Positions 31,588 to 40,900 of a stretch of DNA of 64,000 nucleotides are shown here, in pieces. The notes beneath the pieces are model-generated. The model saw nothing but the letters and a program-made list of their open reading frames with translations, did no database searches and was not told the origin of the DNA. Where the stretch lies: positions 1-64,000 of the forward strand of contig NZ_VFOU01000004.1 of the NCBI RefSeq assembly GCF_006716305.1. The letters run 5' to 3'. This DNA comes from Enteractinococcus coprophilus (GTDB taxonomy: Bacteria; Actinomycetota; Actinomycetes; Actinomycetales; Micrococcaceae). Made by a program: the position numbers and the translations under genes. The stretch's first letter is position 1, and every line of letters begins with the position of its first letter.

Positions 31588-32456
31588 GAGGCTCCTTGAA
31601 TGGCTGGGGTCGCACCACGGCGACGACGGTGAATCGCACCACTAACTTCTCTGATCAGCAGCACCACGAAGAATCCCACGATCGCGACCAGGGCCATGGA
31701 GGCGCCCGCGGCAGTTCCCAGATGGTAACTGAACATCAATCCAACAGTAACAGACACCACTCCGATGATAAGCGATGCCAAGATCATTCTGGGCACCGTA
31801 CGGGTCACCAGGGCGGCTGTTGCCGCCGGACCGATTAGCAGCCCGAGGACCAATAAGGTCCCAACGGCTTGGAAGGATCCAATCACTGCCGCAGCGATCA
31901 TCATCAGCAACAACCAGTGCGTCAGCTGTGGGCGCATTCCCAGTGCTTCGGCCTTATCCGGAGAAAACGACAGCACCATCAACGGCCGGTATAACAACAA
32001 CGACAGCGCCCCCACGCCAATCACGAACAGCAGCTGCATCTGGATGTCAGTCCAGCTGACGCCCAACGCGTCACCAAATAAAATAGCGGTCAACGAGCCC
32101 TGGAAGCTATCGGCGCGCGAGATCAGCACGACGCCCAGCGCCATCATGCCGACAAACAACAAGCCGATCGCGGTGTCTTCTTTCAGACTGGTTGTGCGGT
32201 AGACCAGCTCCATCAAGCTCACCATGACCAGGGCGGCTAAGGCGGCCCCCAGATAGGGTGAGAACCCAAAGAGCACAGCGGCGGCGATCCCGGGGACGAC
32301 ACCGTGGACGAAGGCATCACCGAAAAAGCTCATCCCGCGCAGCACTAACCAGACACCGACAAAACTGGACATCAGAGCGGCCAAAAGTCCCCCGAGCAGG
32401 GCTCGAATCTGAAATCCAGCCTGGAATGGTTCAACCATCCAGTTCAGTAGCTCCAC
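31584..32456 (-). CDS. znuB: Zinc ABC transporter permease
   Basis: A 290-residue membrane permease of the ABC-3 family with about eight helices. Typical blocks are RGMSFFGDAFVHGVVPGIAAAVLFG and GTLLVLGLLIGPAATAAL. The start is a GTG at 32456 with AAAGGAT upstream. It lies between znuA (31 bases) and znuC (4-base overlap). Confidence 0.9.
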   Translation of the reverse strand: MELLNWMVEPFQAGFQIRALLGGLLAALMSSFVGVWLVLRGMSFFGDAFVHGVVPGIAAAVLFGFSPYLGAALAALVMVSLMELVYRTTSLKEDTAIGLLFVGMMALGVVLISRADSFQGSLTAILFGDALGVSWTDIQMQLLFVIGVGALSLLLYRPLMVLSFSPDKAEALGMRPQLTHWLLLMMIAAAVIGSFQAVGTLLVLGLLIGPAATAALVTRTVPRMILASLIIGVVSVTVGLMFSYHLGTAAGASMALVAIVGFFVVLLIREVSGAIHRRRRGATPAIQGAS

Positions 32457-32487
32457 TACTTGGGATCCTTTCTATATGTCAGCATTG

Positions 32488-33459
32488 TTAGTTCAGAGCT
32501 TCGGCGAGAGCTTCGGCGTTATACAGCATCGCTTGCTGATAGGTTTCGGCTTCGGAGCCGGACTCGCCGACGGCCGATTCATAGAGTTCCACAACCGGGA
32601 TGGTGCCATCGGCTTCTTCCGATAGTGCCTGAATCATGCGGTTATTGTTGGCCTTCGATGTCACCAGCACATCGGCAGCTTGCTGCTTGAGTAACTCGGT
32701 GAGCTGGGTGAGTTCCTGCGATGACGGCTCGCCGTCGGTGGAGCCACCAGGAATAACCACACCTTCAATCTGCAGACGGTAGCGGTCGGCAAAATATCCG
32801 TAGGCCGCGTGGTCGGTCACCAGGCGTGCGGATTCCACCGATGCTAGTATCTCTTGGATTTGTGCGTCGACATTGCGCAGCTCTTCGGCGACGTCCGCCC
32901 CGCACGAGGTGTAGTTTTCATCGCCTGTCATCGTCGTGATCTTCTCACCGATCAGCTCTGCGCCATCGGCCATCCGAGAAACATCCATCCAGATATGTGG
33001 ATCGTGCGCGCCGTGGTGGTGCTCGTCTTCGCCGTGAGCCGCTGCTGCATGGTCGTGGCCCTCATCTTCTAGGGGTAGAGGTTCCAGTTGCGGGGCCAGT
33101 TCAAATACTTCGGCTCCGTCGGTGACGGCATTTTCGATAGAGCGCTGCATTGAGGCTTCCAGACCCAAACCGTTAGTGACCACCAGATCGGCTGCGATCA
33201 TGTCGGCCATCTGAGCGCTGGAGGCTTCAAACTGATGCGGGTCATCTGCGGCGCTCATTAAGATCTCTGTGTGACCGCCAGCGCATTCGGTGATTTGGTT
33301 GGCGATCGATCCGACCTGGGTGGTGGTCGCAACGATTGTGGCGGTAGCGTCGGCCGCGGCCCCGTCCTCGCCGATATCCGAGGTGCAAGCCGATAGCGGC
33401 AACCCGAACATGGCAAGTGTTGCGACAACCGTCAGCGTGCGCTTACGGGGCTGGTGCAT
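32488..33459 (-). CDS. znuA: Zinc ABC transporter substrate-binding lipoprotein
   Basis: A 323-residue cluster A-I metal-binding protein. The signal peptide ends in a lipobox (LPLSACTS), so the protein is likely lipid-anchored outside the membrane. A His/Asp-rich loop (DHAAAAHGEDEHHHGAHDPH, about residues 135-154) precedes PHIWMDVS, as in zinc-specific ZnuA. The ATG at 33459 has AGGAT at good distance; an in-frame start at 33516 would add residues ahead of the signal peptide. It heads the znuABC operon behind the predicted Zur operator. Confidence 0.9.
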   Translation of the reverse strand: MHQPRKRTLTVVATLAMFGLPLSACTSDIGEDGAAADATATIVATTTQVGSIANQITECAGGHTEILMSAADDPHQFEASSAQMADMIAADLVVTNGLGLEASMQRSIENAVTDGAEVFELAPQLEPLPLEDEGHDHAAAAHGEDEHHHGAHDPHIWMDVSRMADGAELIGEKITTMTGDENYTSCGADVAEELRNVDAQIQEILASVESARLVTDHAAYGYFADRYRLQIEGVVIPGGSTDGEPSSQELTQLTELLKQQAADVLVTSKANNNRMIQALSEEADGTIPVVELYESAVGESGSEAETYQQAMLYNAEALAEALN

Positions 33460-33522
33460 CAAAGATCCTTCACGAAATATGGGACGAGGCAACGCCGAGT
33501 TTCCGACGTCCACCAACAGACA

Positions 33523-33545
33523 CTAATGCAAGTCATTCGCATTAG
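33523..33545 (-). promoter_or_regulatory. Predicted Zur operator upstream of znuABC
   Basis: A 23-base near-palindrome with perfect outer arms CTAATGC (33523-33529) and GCATTAG (33539-33545), and a core that follows the 7-1-7 spacing of Fur-family boxes. It lies 64 bases upstream of the znuA start. The match to the actinobacterial Zur consensus is partial but symmetry, AT-rich content and position all agree. Confidence 0.65.
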
Positions 33546-33569
33546 CAATTACTTGGTGAGACCCGCCGC

Positions 33570-34664
33570 CTAGAGACTGGGCTCTCCCCCGGCCCTGCCC
33601 ATCTGTTGTCGGATCGTCACCCGCTGCGACTGGGTAATGTCGCGAATCTCGCCGACCAAGACTTCGATGACGTCTTCCAAGAACAGCACGCCGACCGTGG
33701 TGCCTTCGGCGTCTTGCACCCGCGCCATGTGGACTCCAATGCGCTGCATGACCGTCAGAGCGTCGTCGATGTGCTTCTCTACGGTGATGTTGACCATCGA
33801 GCGCACACGATTAACCGGGATCGGTGCCGTATACCGCTCATCTGGGATCGACATCAAGTCCTTGATGTGCAGGTATCCGATAACCGTGTTGTCGGAGGCA
33901 TCTTCGACAACGAGTCGAGACAACCCGGTTTTTCGGACGGCCTGATCGAAGTCTTCTGGGGTGGCGGTCGAGTCGATCGAAATGATCTGATCGATCGGGA
34001 CCATCACGTCTTGGGCTGGAACATCCGAGAAACTCAACGCGCCGGATAACAGCCCGGTTTGGTCATCGACGAGACCGGTGCGTTGCGATTCAGCCACGAT
34101 CGACTGCACCTCTTCGAGGGTATAGGTCGAGGTTACCTCTTGTTTTGGTTCGACCTTGAACAGGTGCAGGATGATATTTGCCGACCAGTTCAGGATACGA
34201 ATAACCGGCTTGAAAACTTTATCTAGAAATACCAGCGGAGGCGCCAAGATCAACACCGCGCGATCGGCGATACTGACCGCGGCATTCTTTGGGACCATCT
34301 CACCGAAGGTAACGTGCAAGAACGTCACGATGAACAGCGCCAAAATGAAGGCTATGGTGCCAGCAAATCCGGGGTCGACCCCGAGCGCTTGCAGTGGGAC
34401 GGCAAAAATATAGGCGATCGCAGGTTCAGCCACATTCAGGATCAACAGCGAACATACGGTAATCCCGAGCTGACAGATGGCCAGAATATCGGTCACGTGT
34501 TCCATCGCAAACAGCGCATATTTGGCAAGTTTGGAGCCGTCTTCGACTCGAGGTTCGATCTGAGCCCGTCGTGCGCCCATGACTGCAAACTCACCGGCGA
34601 CGAAGAAGGCATTACCAGCCAGCAGAACGATCAGCCACAACAGGCCGGGGATATGCTCGCTCAT
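33570..34664 (-). CDS. DUF21/CBS-domain membrane protein (CNNM/CorC-like), second of pair
   Basis: A 364-residue hemolysin-C-like protein. An N-terminal DUF21 (CNNM) membrane domain of four helices (about 1-170) is followed by a CBS pair (about 210-330, with VPIDQIISIDSTATPEDFDQAVRKTGLSRLVV). The C-terminal transporter-associated domain of longer relatives is missing. Family members are linked to magnesium or cobalt efflux or tolerance; haemolysis is a historical name. It overlaps the preceding paralogue by four bases (ATGA), and a GGAGGA precedes its ATG. Confidence 0.88.
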   Translation of the reverse strand: MSEHIPGLLWLIVLLAGNAFFVAGEFAVMGARRAQIEPRVEDGSKLAKYALFAMEHVTDILAICQLGITVCSLLILNVAEPAIAYIFAVPLQALGVDPGFAGTIAFILALFIVTFLHVTFGEMVPKNAAVSIADRAVLILAPPLVFLDKVFKPVIRILNWSANIILHLFKVEPKQEVTSTYTLEEVQSIVAESQRTGLVDDQTGLLSGALSFSDVPAQDVMVPIDQIISIDSTATPEDFDQAVRKTGLSRLVVEDASDNTVIGYLHIKDLMSIPDERYTAPIPVNRVRSMVNITVEKHIDDALTVMQRIGVHMARVQDAEGTTVGVLFLEDVIEVLVGEIRDITQSQRVTIRQQMGRAGGEPSL

Positions 34665-36007
34665 GCATCCTCCTTCGGTAAACGAACCGCTTGGTCAAGG
34701 TCGAAGTCTTCTGGCATGTATTTCACACGTTCAATGCGGTGTCCATCGATCCGCCGAACTTCCAGCGACCCGTTATCCAAATCGACGGTATCGCCGACAT
34801 CTGCGACTCGCCCAAGCTCGGCCATGATAAACCCGCCGACCGTTTCATACGCTTCGTCTTCTTCGATGATCAGTCCGGGGATATAGGTCATGACCTCATC
34901 GGGGCGAAGCCGGGCTGGGAAGAACCAGCCGCCGTCGGCACTTTGCAAAACACCGGGGCTAAGACGATCGTGTTCGTCGGCAACTTCGCCAACAATCTCT
35001 TCGACAAGATCTTCCAGCGTCACCACACCGGCGGTACCACCGTATTCATCGACGACGACGGCCATCTGAAACGGGGCTTCGCGGAGATCGGTGATGAGCG
35101 TATCCAGATTCACGGCCTCGGGTACTCGGGTAATGTCGCTGGTAATCGTGGCGGCTGACAGGTGGGCGCGCCTGGACCTTGGGACGGCGATCGCTTTCTT
35201 AATGTGGAGCACGCCGCGGATTTCATCGGCGTGGCCTTCGGTGACTGGGAAGCGAGAGTAGCCGGTGGAGCGTGCCACGGCTAGAACTTCATCAAGGCTT
35301 TGGTTGGCTTCGACCGTTGCCATATCCATGCGTGGCGTCATCACGTCGGCTGCGGTGCGTTCACTAAATTTTAGTGTTCGATCAACGAATGCGGCGGTTT
35401 TGACGTCCAGGGTGCCCATCTCGGCGGAGCGACGAACCAACGACGAAAGCTCCTCTGGGGTGCGCGCACCGGACAGCTCCTCTTGCGCGGCCATCCCAAA
35501 CAGGCCCAGGATCCAGTTGGAGAAGTTATTTAATCCCGCGATGATCGGCCGGAAAATCGCAGTGAAGATCAGCTGTGGTCGGGCCAGCACGCGGGCTACT
35601 GGCATGGCTGTAGCTAATGACAGGTTCTTTGGCACCAGCTCACCGATGAGCATCGATAGGCCCGTGCCGATAATCATGGCCAGAGTCAACGAAACCGAGT
35701 ACGTTAGGGCGGCATTATCTCCGAAGATGGCTTCAAGCGGGACCGTGAAGAGGACGCCCAGTGAGGGTTCCAAAAAGAAGCCCGTGAGCAGCGCGGTCAA
35801 GGTAATGCCTAACTGGCACGATGACAGTTGAGTGGACAGCGATTTCAAGGCCTTCAGCACCGGTTCGGCACCCTTGTCGCCGTCGTCGACCATGCGTTGG
35901 ACCGTTGGCACATCCAGCGAAATCAGCGAGAATTCCACCGCGACGAAGAAGCCGTTACCGAGAATCAGCAACATGCTCACGCCGAAGAGCAACCATTCCA
36001 CTAACAC
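34661..36007 (-). CDS. DUF21/CBS/CorC_HlyC membrane protein, first of pair
   Basis: A 448-residue paralogue of the downstream gene. It has a DUF21 domain with four membrane helices (about 1-195), a CBS pair (about 215-335) and a C-terminal CorC_HlyC domain (about 350-435, FFPARLRPDEVMTYIP through GSLEVRRIDG). The start is a GTG at 36007. Together with the shorter partner it probably forms a heteromeric ion-transport complex, which is an inference from the tight overlap. The 154-base gap to guaB1 has no gene. Confidence 0.88.
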   Translation of the reverse strand: MLVEWLLFGVSMLLILGNGFFVAVEFSLISLDVPTVQRMVDDGDKGAEPVLKALKSLSTQLSSCQLGITLTALLTGFFLEPSLGVLFTVPLEAIFGDNAALTYSVSLTLAMIIGTGLSMLIGELVPKNLSLATAMPVARVLARPQLIFTAIFRPIIAGLNNFSNWILGLFGMAAQEELSGARTPEELSSLVRRSAEMGTLDVKTAAFVDRTLKFSERTAADVMTPRMDMATVEANQSLDEVLAVARSTGYSRFPVTEGHADEIRGVLHIKKAIAVPRSRRAHLSAATITSDITRVPEAVNLDTLITDLREAPFQMAVVVDEYGGTAGVVTLEDLVEEIVGEVADEHDRLSPGVLQSADGGWFFPARLRPDEVMTYIPGLIIEEDEAYETVGGFIMAELGRVADVGDTVDLDNGSLEVRRIDGHRIERVKYMPEDFDLDQAVRLPKEDA

Positions 36008-36161
36008 CAGGGATCACCGCCCCGGGACATCTCATGTTGTTGGCTTAGCAGCCAACTCGGAGGCTCCATTTCGTTCGCCGGAGCGTGGCGAATTGTTCTG
36101 TGATCTGTGCGTCGGGCACGTCTGTCATCGTCCATGATGCACCTATTATAAGGCCTGGTGA

Positions 36162-37619
36162 TTACCAGGACTTGGCAACCGGCCGTCCTTCCTCATATCC
36201 TGCGGCGGATTGGATCCCCACGACGGCGCGTTCATGGAATTGCGCAAGGTTTCGCGCCCCTGCATAGGTCATGGACGACCGCACTCCGGCAGTAATATCA
36301 TCCAGCAGGTCCTCCACCGACGGGCGTGCGGGGTCGACATACATCTTGGAACCGGAAACACCTTCTTCAAAGAAGGCCTTGCGAGCGCGCTCAAACGCAT
36401 CATCTTGGCGGGTTCGGGCTGACACTGCTCGGGCCGAGGCCATACCGAAGTTCTCTTTGTATTTGCGGCCCTCCCGATCCACGAACATATCTCCGGGAGA
36501 CTCCATAGTGCCTGCAAACCAGGAACCAATCATGACCTGAGACGCGCCTGCCGCCAGGGCTAATGCCACATCGCGCGGGTACTTAATACCGCCGTCTGCC
36601 CAAATGTGCTTCCCGTGAGATGCGGCCGCTTGTGCACAATCGTAGACGGCCGAGAACTGTGGTCTTCCCACGGCAGTCATCATGCGGGTAGTACACATGG
36701 CGCCGGGACCTACACCGACCTTTACGATATCGGCACCGGCCTCGATCAAATCGTGTGTCCCTTCAGCCGACACGACATTACCTGCCACCACCGGAACCGG
36801 CAGATCACGCAAGCTGCGCAAGGCAGACAGCATCTTTTCTTGGTGTCCGTGGGCGGTGTCGAGCACGATGACGTCAATCCCCCTGGCAACCAGTGCTTCG
36901 GCGTGCTCGGCGACGTCTGCATTGACCCCCACTGCTGCACCGACGAGCAGGCGATCGTGAGCATCGACGGCCGGGATGAAGATCGTTGAGCGCAGCACCC
37001 CGTTGAGCGTGAGCACCCCGACCAGCCGCGTGCCGTCGACCACGGGTGCGTAGTTGACCTGAGCGTCGTGCATTTTCATATAGAGATCGCGCAGTGCTTT
37101 GGCACGCGCCTCGGCAGGCAGACCCTTCAGGTCAGAAGCGGAGACCGTGTACAGCGGTTCGCGCAGCAATGATTGCACCGAGGCGAATTGATCAATGCTT
37201 TCGGTATCCGCGTTGTGCACGATGCCCAACAATGCCTGGTTCGCATCGACCACGCAGACTGCCGGATGGTTGCGTTTTTCAGCAAGGTGGCGGACATCCA
37301 AGACGCGGTCGTCAAGCCCCACGTATAACGGTGTTTCAAAAAGGGTGTCGCGAGATTTGATCCAGTCGATGGATTCTTGGATGAGATGCAATGGGGTGTC
37401 TTGCGGGAAGATCCCCAGCCCGCCGCGTCGAGCGATGGTCTCTACCATGCGTCGACCTGTCACGCCACTCATATTTGATGCCACAACCGGAATCGTGGTT
37501 CCAGTGCCATCGGTGGCGGAGATATCAACATTCATTCTCGAGCCGACCTCAGAACAGGATGGCACTAGAAAAACATCAGAATAGGTAAGGTCCGTAGAAA
37601 CAGGGTTAAGAAAACGCAT
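36162..37619 (-). CDS. guaB1: GuaB1-family IMP dehydrogenase-related protein (probable GMP reductase)
   Basis: A 485-residue TIM-barrel protein of the GuaB1 group found in Actinobacteria beside true IMP dehydrogenase. A CBS pair (about residues 95-215) interrupts the barrel. The catalytic Cys loop is [11 protein letters not shown] rather than the GSICTTR of IMPDH. The mycobacterial GuaB1 has been shown to act as a GMP reductase, so purine salvage from GMP to IMP is the likely role. The ATG at 37619 faces kgd across a 329-base divergent region. A short hairpin (36154-36169) overlaps the stop codon. Confidence 0.88.
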   Translation of the reverse strand: MRFLNPVSTDLTYSDVFLVPSCSEVGSRMNVDISATDGTGTTIPVVASNMSGVTGRRMVETIARRGGLGIFPQDTPLHLIQESIDWIKSRDTLFETPLYVGLDDRVLDVRHLAEKRNHPAVCVVDANQALLGIVHNADTESIDQFASVQSLLREPLYTVSASDLKGLPAEARAKALRDLYMKMHDAQVNYAPVVDGTRLVGVLTLNGVLRSTIFIPAVDAHDRLLVGAAVGVNADVAEHAEALVARGIDVIVLDTAHGHQEKMLSALRSLRDLPVPVVAGNVVSAEGTHDLIEAGADIVKVGVGPGAMCTTRMMTAVGRPQFSAVYDCAQAAASHGKHIWADGGIKYPRDVALALAAGASQVMIGSWFAGTMESPGDMFVDREGRKYKENFGMASARAVSARTRQDDAFERARKAFFEEGVSGSKMYVDPARPSVEDLLDDITAGVRSSMTYAGARNLAQFHERAVVGIQSAAGYEEGRPVAKSW

Positions 37620-37667
37620 AAAACCATCATGACAGTTTTTTGCTCCAGTGGCAGCGGTTGCGATTCT

Positions 37668-37687
37668 GCACTACACTGCAATAGTGC
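37668..37687. promoter_or_regulatory. Inverted repeat in the guaB1-kgd divergent region
   Basis: GCACTA (37668-37673) and TAGTGC (37682-37687) form an inverted repeat with an 8-base spacer, within a stretch where TGCA recurs three times. It lies 49 bases upstream of the guaB1 start and about 280 from kgd. It could be an operator for either gene; no regulator is identified. Confidence 0.35.
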
Positions 37688-37777
37688 TGCACATCACGAT
37701 TTCTGCGGGACATTTTGCGTGCAGCCGATCTGTGAGCAATCCGACGTATTCTGTGGCAATTTAGACATGAAAGTCAC

Positions 37778-37783
37778 TATGAT
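37778..37783 (+). promoter_or_regulatory. Possible -10 element for the kgd transcript
   Basis: TATGAT matches the -10 consensus in five of six positions. Transcription would begin near 37790, giving a leader of about 160 bases that includes the small reading frame at 37801 and two hairpins. No clear -35 is seen. Confidence 0.4.
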
Positions 37784-37800
37784 AGATCCAGCTGCCGTTG

Positions 37801-37893
37801 ATGGCTGGCCTGAGTGAGTCCAGCTTCACTCAAGCCAAGTACCGGGACACCATGAACGGCCCCGACGGCGAGTTTCGTCGGCCCGGCGGTTAG
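37801..37893 (+). CDS. Possible 30-residue leader ORF upstream of kgd
   Basis: An ATG-to-TAG frame of 31 codons (MAGLSESSFTQAKYRDTMNG then PDGEFRRPGG). It starts about 11 bases after the predicted transcription start, so it may be translated as a near-leaderless message; no ribosome binding site is seen. It coincides with two hairpins: arms 37807-37817/37826-37836 (one mismatch) and 37862-37867/37876-37881. It could be a regulatory leader peptide or a chance frame in a structured leader. No known family. Confidence 0.3.
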   Translation: MAGLSESSFTQAKYRDTMNGPDGEFRRPGG

Positions 37894-37948
37894 AGATCTC
37901 GCCACGTGTACGCACAAAAAACAAGAAATTACGGAAGAGGCCTTCACC

Positions 37949-40900
37949 GTGCCAGAACTTACGTCCGCCCAGCTCTCCGAGGAATTTCCCGGCAATGAAT
38001 GGCTTGTTGCGGATATCTACGAAAAGTACAAGGCGGATAAGTCTTCTGTGGATGAGAAATGGGCTGAGATTTTCGCCCGTTTAGAAACTGCCAGTCGCTC
38101 TGACTCCCTCCAGAGCACAGCACATTCACAGACCGCAGCACCTGCTCAAGCAGCACAAAAACAAGCTGCTAAACCTGCAGCCGATGCCCCAAAGACGGCA
38201 ACGAAAACTGCGACTAAAGCAGCCGCGGCGAATGGGACCAAACCACCACAACCAAAAGTTCGGCGCGCCGAAGCAGCCCCCCAAGCCATCACCTCTGAGC
38301 CATCCATTGCAGCGCGCGAAGAGCGCGCAAAAGAAGATGGTGAGAAAGTCAAAGAGGACGAATGGATTCGTCTTCGCGGTATGCCACAGGCTATCGCCAA
38401 CAACATGGATGCGTCACTGTCCATGCCAACCGCCACCACCGTGCGCGATATGCCAGTCAAGGCCCTGGTAGACAACCGAACGATCATCAATAACCACCTG
38501 CAACGTACCCGCGGTGGTCGCGTCTCCTTTACCCACCTCATCGGGTACGCAGTCATTCGAGCGCTGGTCAAGCACCCCGAAATGAACGCGATCTACCGCG
38601 AACAAGACGGCAAGAAATTCAAGGTCAACCCGGCGCACATCAACTTCGGTTTGGCCATTGACTTGCCAAGTGACAAAGGTGAACGCGCCCTCGTCCAGCC
38701 ATCCATCAAAGCCGTTGAAGATATGAGCTTCCGTGAGTTCTGGGAAGCCTACGACGCTCTCGTCAAGCGTGCACTAAACAATAAACTGACCATGGAAGAC
38801 CACTCCGGCACCACCGTGTCGCTAACCAACCCCGGTGGTATTGGGACCGTGCACTCGGTCCCTCGCCTGTCCGAAGGTCAAGCGGCCATCATTGGTGTCG
38901 GCGCGCTCACGTATCCGGCGGAATTTGAAGGTACCTCACAAAAGGTGCTGTCTGACCTTGCCGTCTCGAAAACCATGACCGTCACCTCGACGTACGACCA
39001 CCGTGTCATCCAGGGTGCTGGCTCCGGCGAATTCTTACGCACCGTGCACAACCTGTTGCTGGGCGAAGAAAACTTCTATGACGACATCTTCGTCAATCTG
39101 CGTATTCCACACGTGCCTGTCCGCTGGGCACCGGATGTACAGGTCGACCCTGAAGACGAGGTTGGCAAAGCCGCCCGCATTCAGCAGCTGATCCACTCGT
39201 ACCGTGTCCGTGGCCACCTGATCGCTGACACCGATCCGCTGGAATACCGCATGCGCACCCACCCAGACCTGGATCTCGACTCCCACGGGTTAACCCTGTG
39301 GGACTTAGACCGCGTCTGGCCCACCGGTGGCATCGGCGGCAAATCGCACATGCTGCTGCGTGATCTGCTCGGGGTGCTGCGTGATGCTTATACCCGAAAT
39401 TCGGGTTATGAGTACATGCACATTGATGACCCCGAACAACGCGCCTGGTTCCAGGACAAACTGGAACACCCATTCGTCAAACCCACCCGTGAAGAACAAC
39501 TGCGCATCCTGGGACGGTTGAACGCTGCCGAAGCATTCGAAACCTTCCTGCAGACCAAGTTCGTCGGGCAGAAGCGTTTCTCGCTTGAAGGTTCGGAATC
39601 ACTGATTCCACTGCTGGATGCGGTCCTGTCAGGTGCCGCAGACGATGGTCTGGATGAAGTCGCCATTGGTATGGCGCACCGTGGTCGCCTCAACGTGTTG
39701 ACGAACATCGCGGGGAAGACCTTCACCCAGGTCTTCCGGGAATTCGTTGGCGATGTCGATTCGACAGTTGCCCAGGGCTCCGGCGACGTAAAATACCACC
39801 TGGGTACCGAGGGGACGTTCAAGTCCTATAACGGCAACACCACCACCGTGTCAGTTGCTGCAAACCCATCGCACCTGGAAGCCGTCAACCCGGTGCTCGA
39901 AGGCATCGTGCGTGCTAAACAGGACCGGTATGACCACGGCGCGAAATCGCCGAAGTCGTTCTCGGTGCTGCCCATCCAGATTCACGGTGACGCCGCCTTT
40001 GCAGGCCAAGGCGTGGTCTTTGAGACCATGCAAATGTCCCAGCTACGCGGCTACCGCACCGGTGGAACCGTCCACGTCGTGATCAACAACCAGGTTGGGT
40101 TCACTACCCCACCATCGCAGTCACGTTCTTCGACTTACGCCACCGACGTCGCACGTGCCATTCAGGCTCCGGTCTTCCACGTCAATGGAGATGACCCAGA
40201 AGCCGTAGTTCACGCAGCGCAGATGGCATTCGAATACCGTCAGCGCTTCCACCGTGACGTCGTGTTAGATCTGATCACCTACCGTCGTCGTGGTCACAAC
40301 GAAGGTGACGACCCATCGATGACCCAGCCAGGTATGTACAACCTGATCGCCAACAAGACCTCTACCCGTCGTCTCTATGTTGATGCGCTGGTTGGTCGTG
40401 GTGATATCACCCAGGAAGAAGCCGATCAGGCAGCAGCCGACTACAAGAATCGCCTGGAGTCTGCCTTTGCAGAAATTGGTGAAGCCGAGACTTCACCAAT
40501 CCCTGTTCTCGGGTCGGCCCACGGCATCGAGGACACTTCCAAGACCTACACGCCGGAAACCACAGCGATTTCTGAAGACGTCTTGCGCCGCATCGGCGAA
40601 GTCCACACGGAAATCCCCGAGGGCTTCAACGTCCACCCGAAATTGGTCACTTTGCTAGAACGCCGCAATAAGATGGCCATCGATGGCAACATCGACTGGG
40701 GCTTTGCTGAGTTGGCAGCCTTTGGGTCATTGATGATGGAAGGTGTCCCAGTTCGACTGGCCGGTCAGGATTCCCGCCGCGGTACCTTCGTGCAGCGTCA
40801 CGCAGTCTTCTACGATCGCGAGACCAACGACGAATGGACACCCCTGTCTTCGCTGTCCCATAACCAGGGCAAATTCTGGGTGTACAACTCCTTACTCAGT

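Noticed and set aside
36154-36169. Hairpin CCTGGT/ACCAGG at the guaB1 stop codon
   Set aside because: Only six base pairs and no T-run follows; not convincing as a terminator.
37629-37817. 62-codon frame upstream of kgd
   Set aside because: Cys-rich composition, no ribosome binding site and it crosses the predicted promoter; the 30-codon frame at 37801 is better placed.
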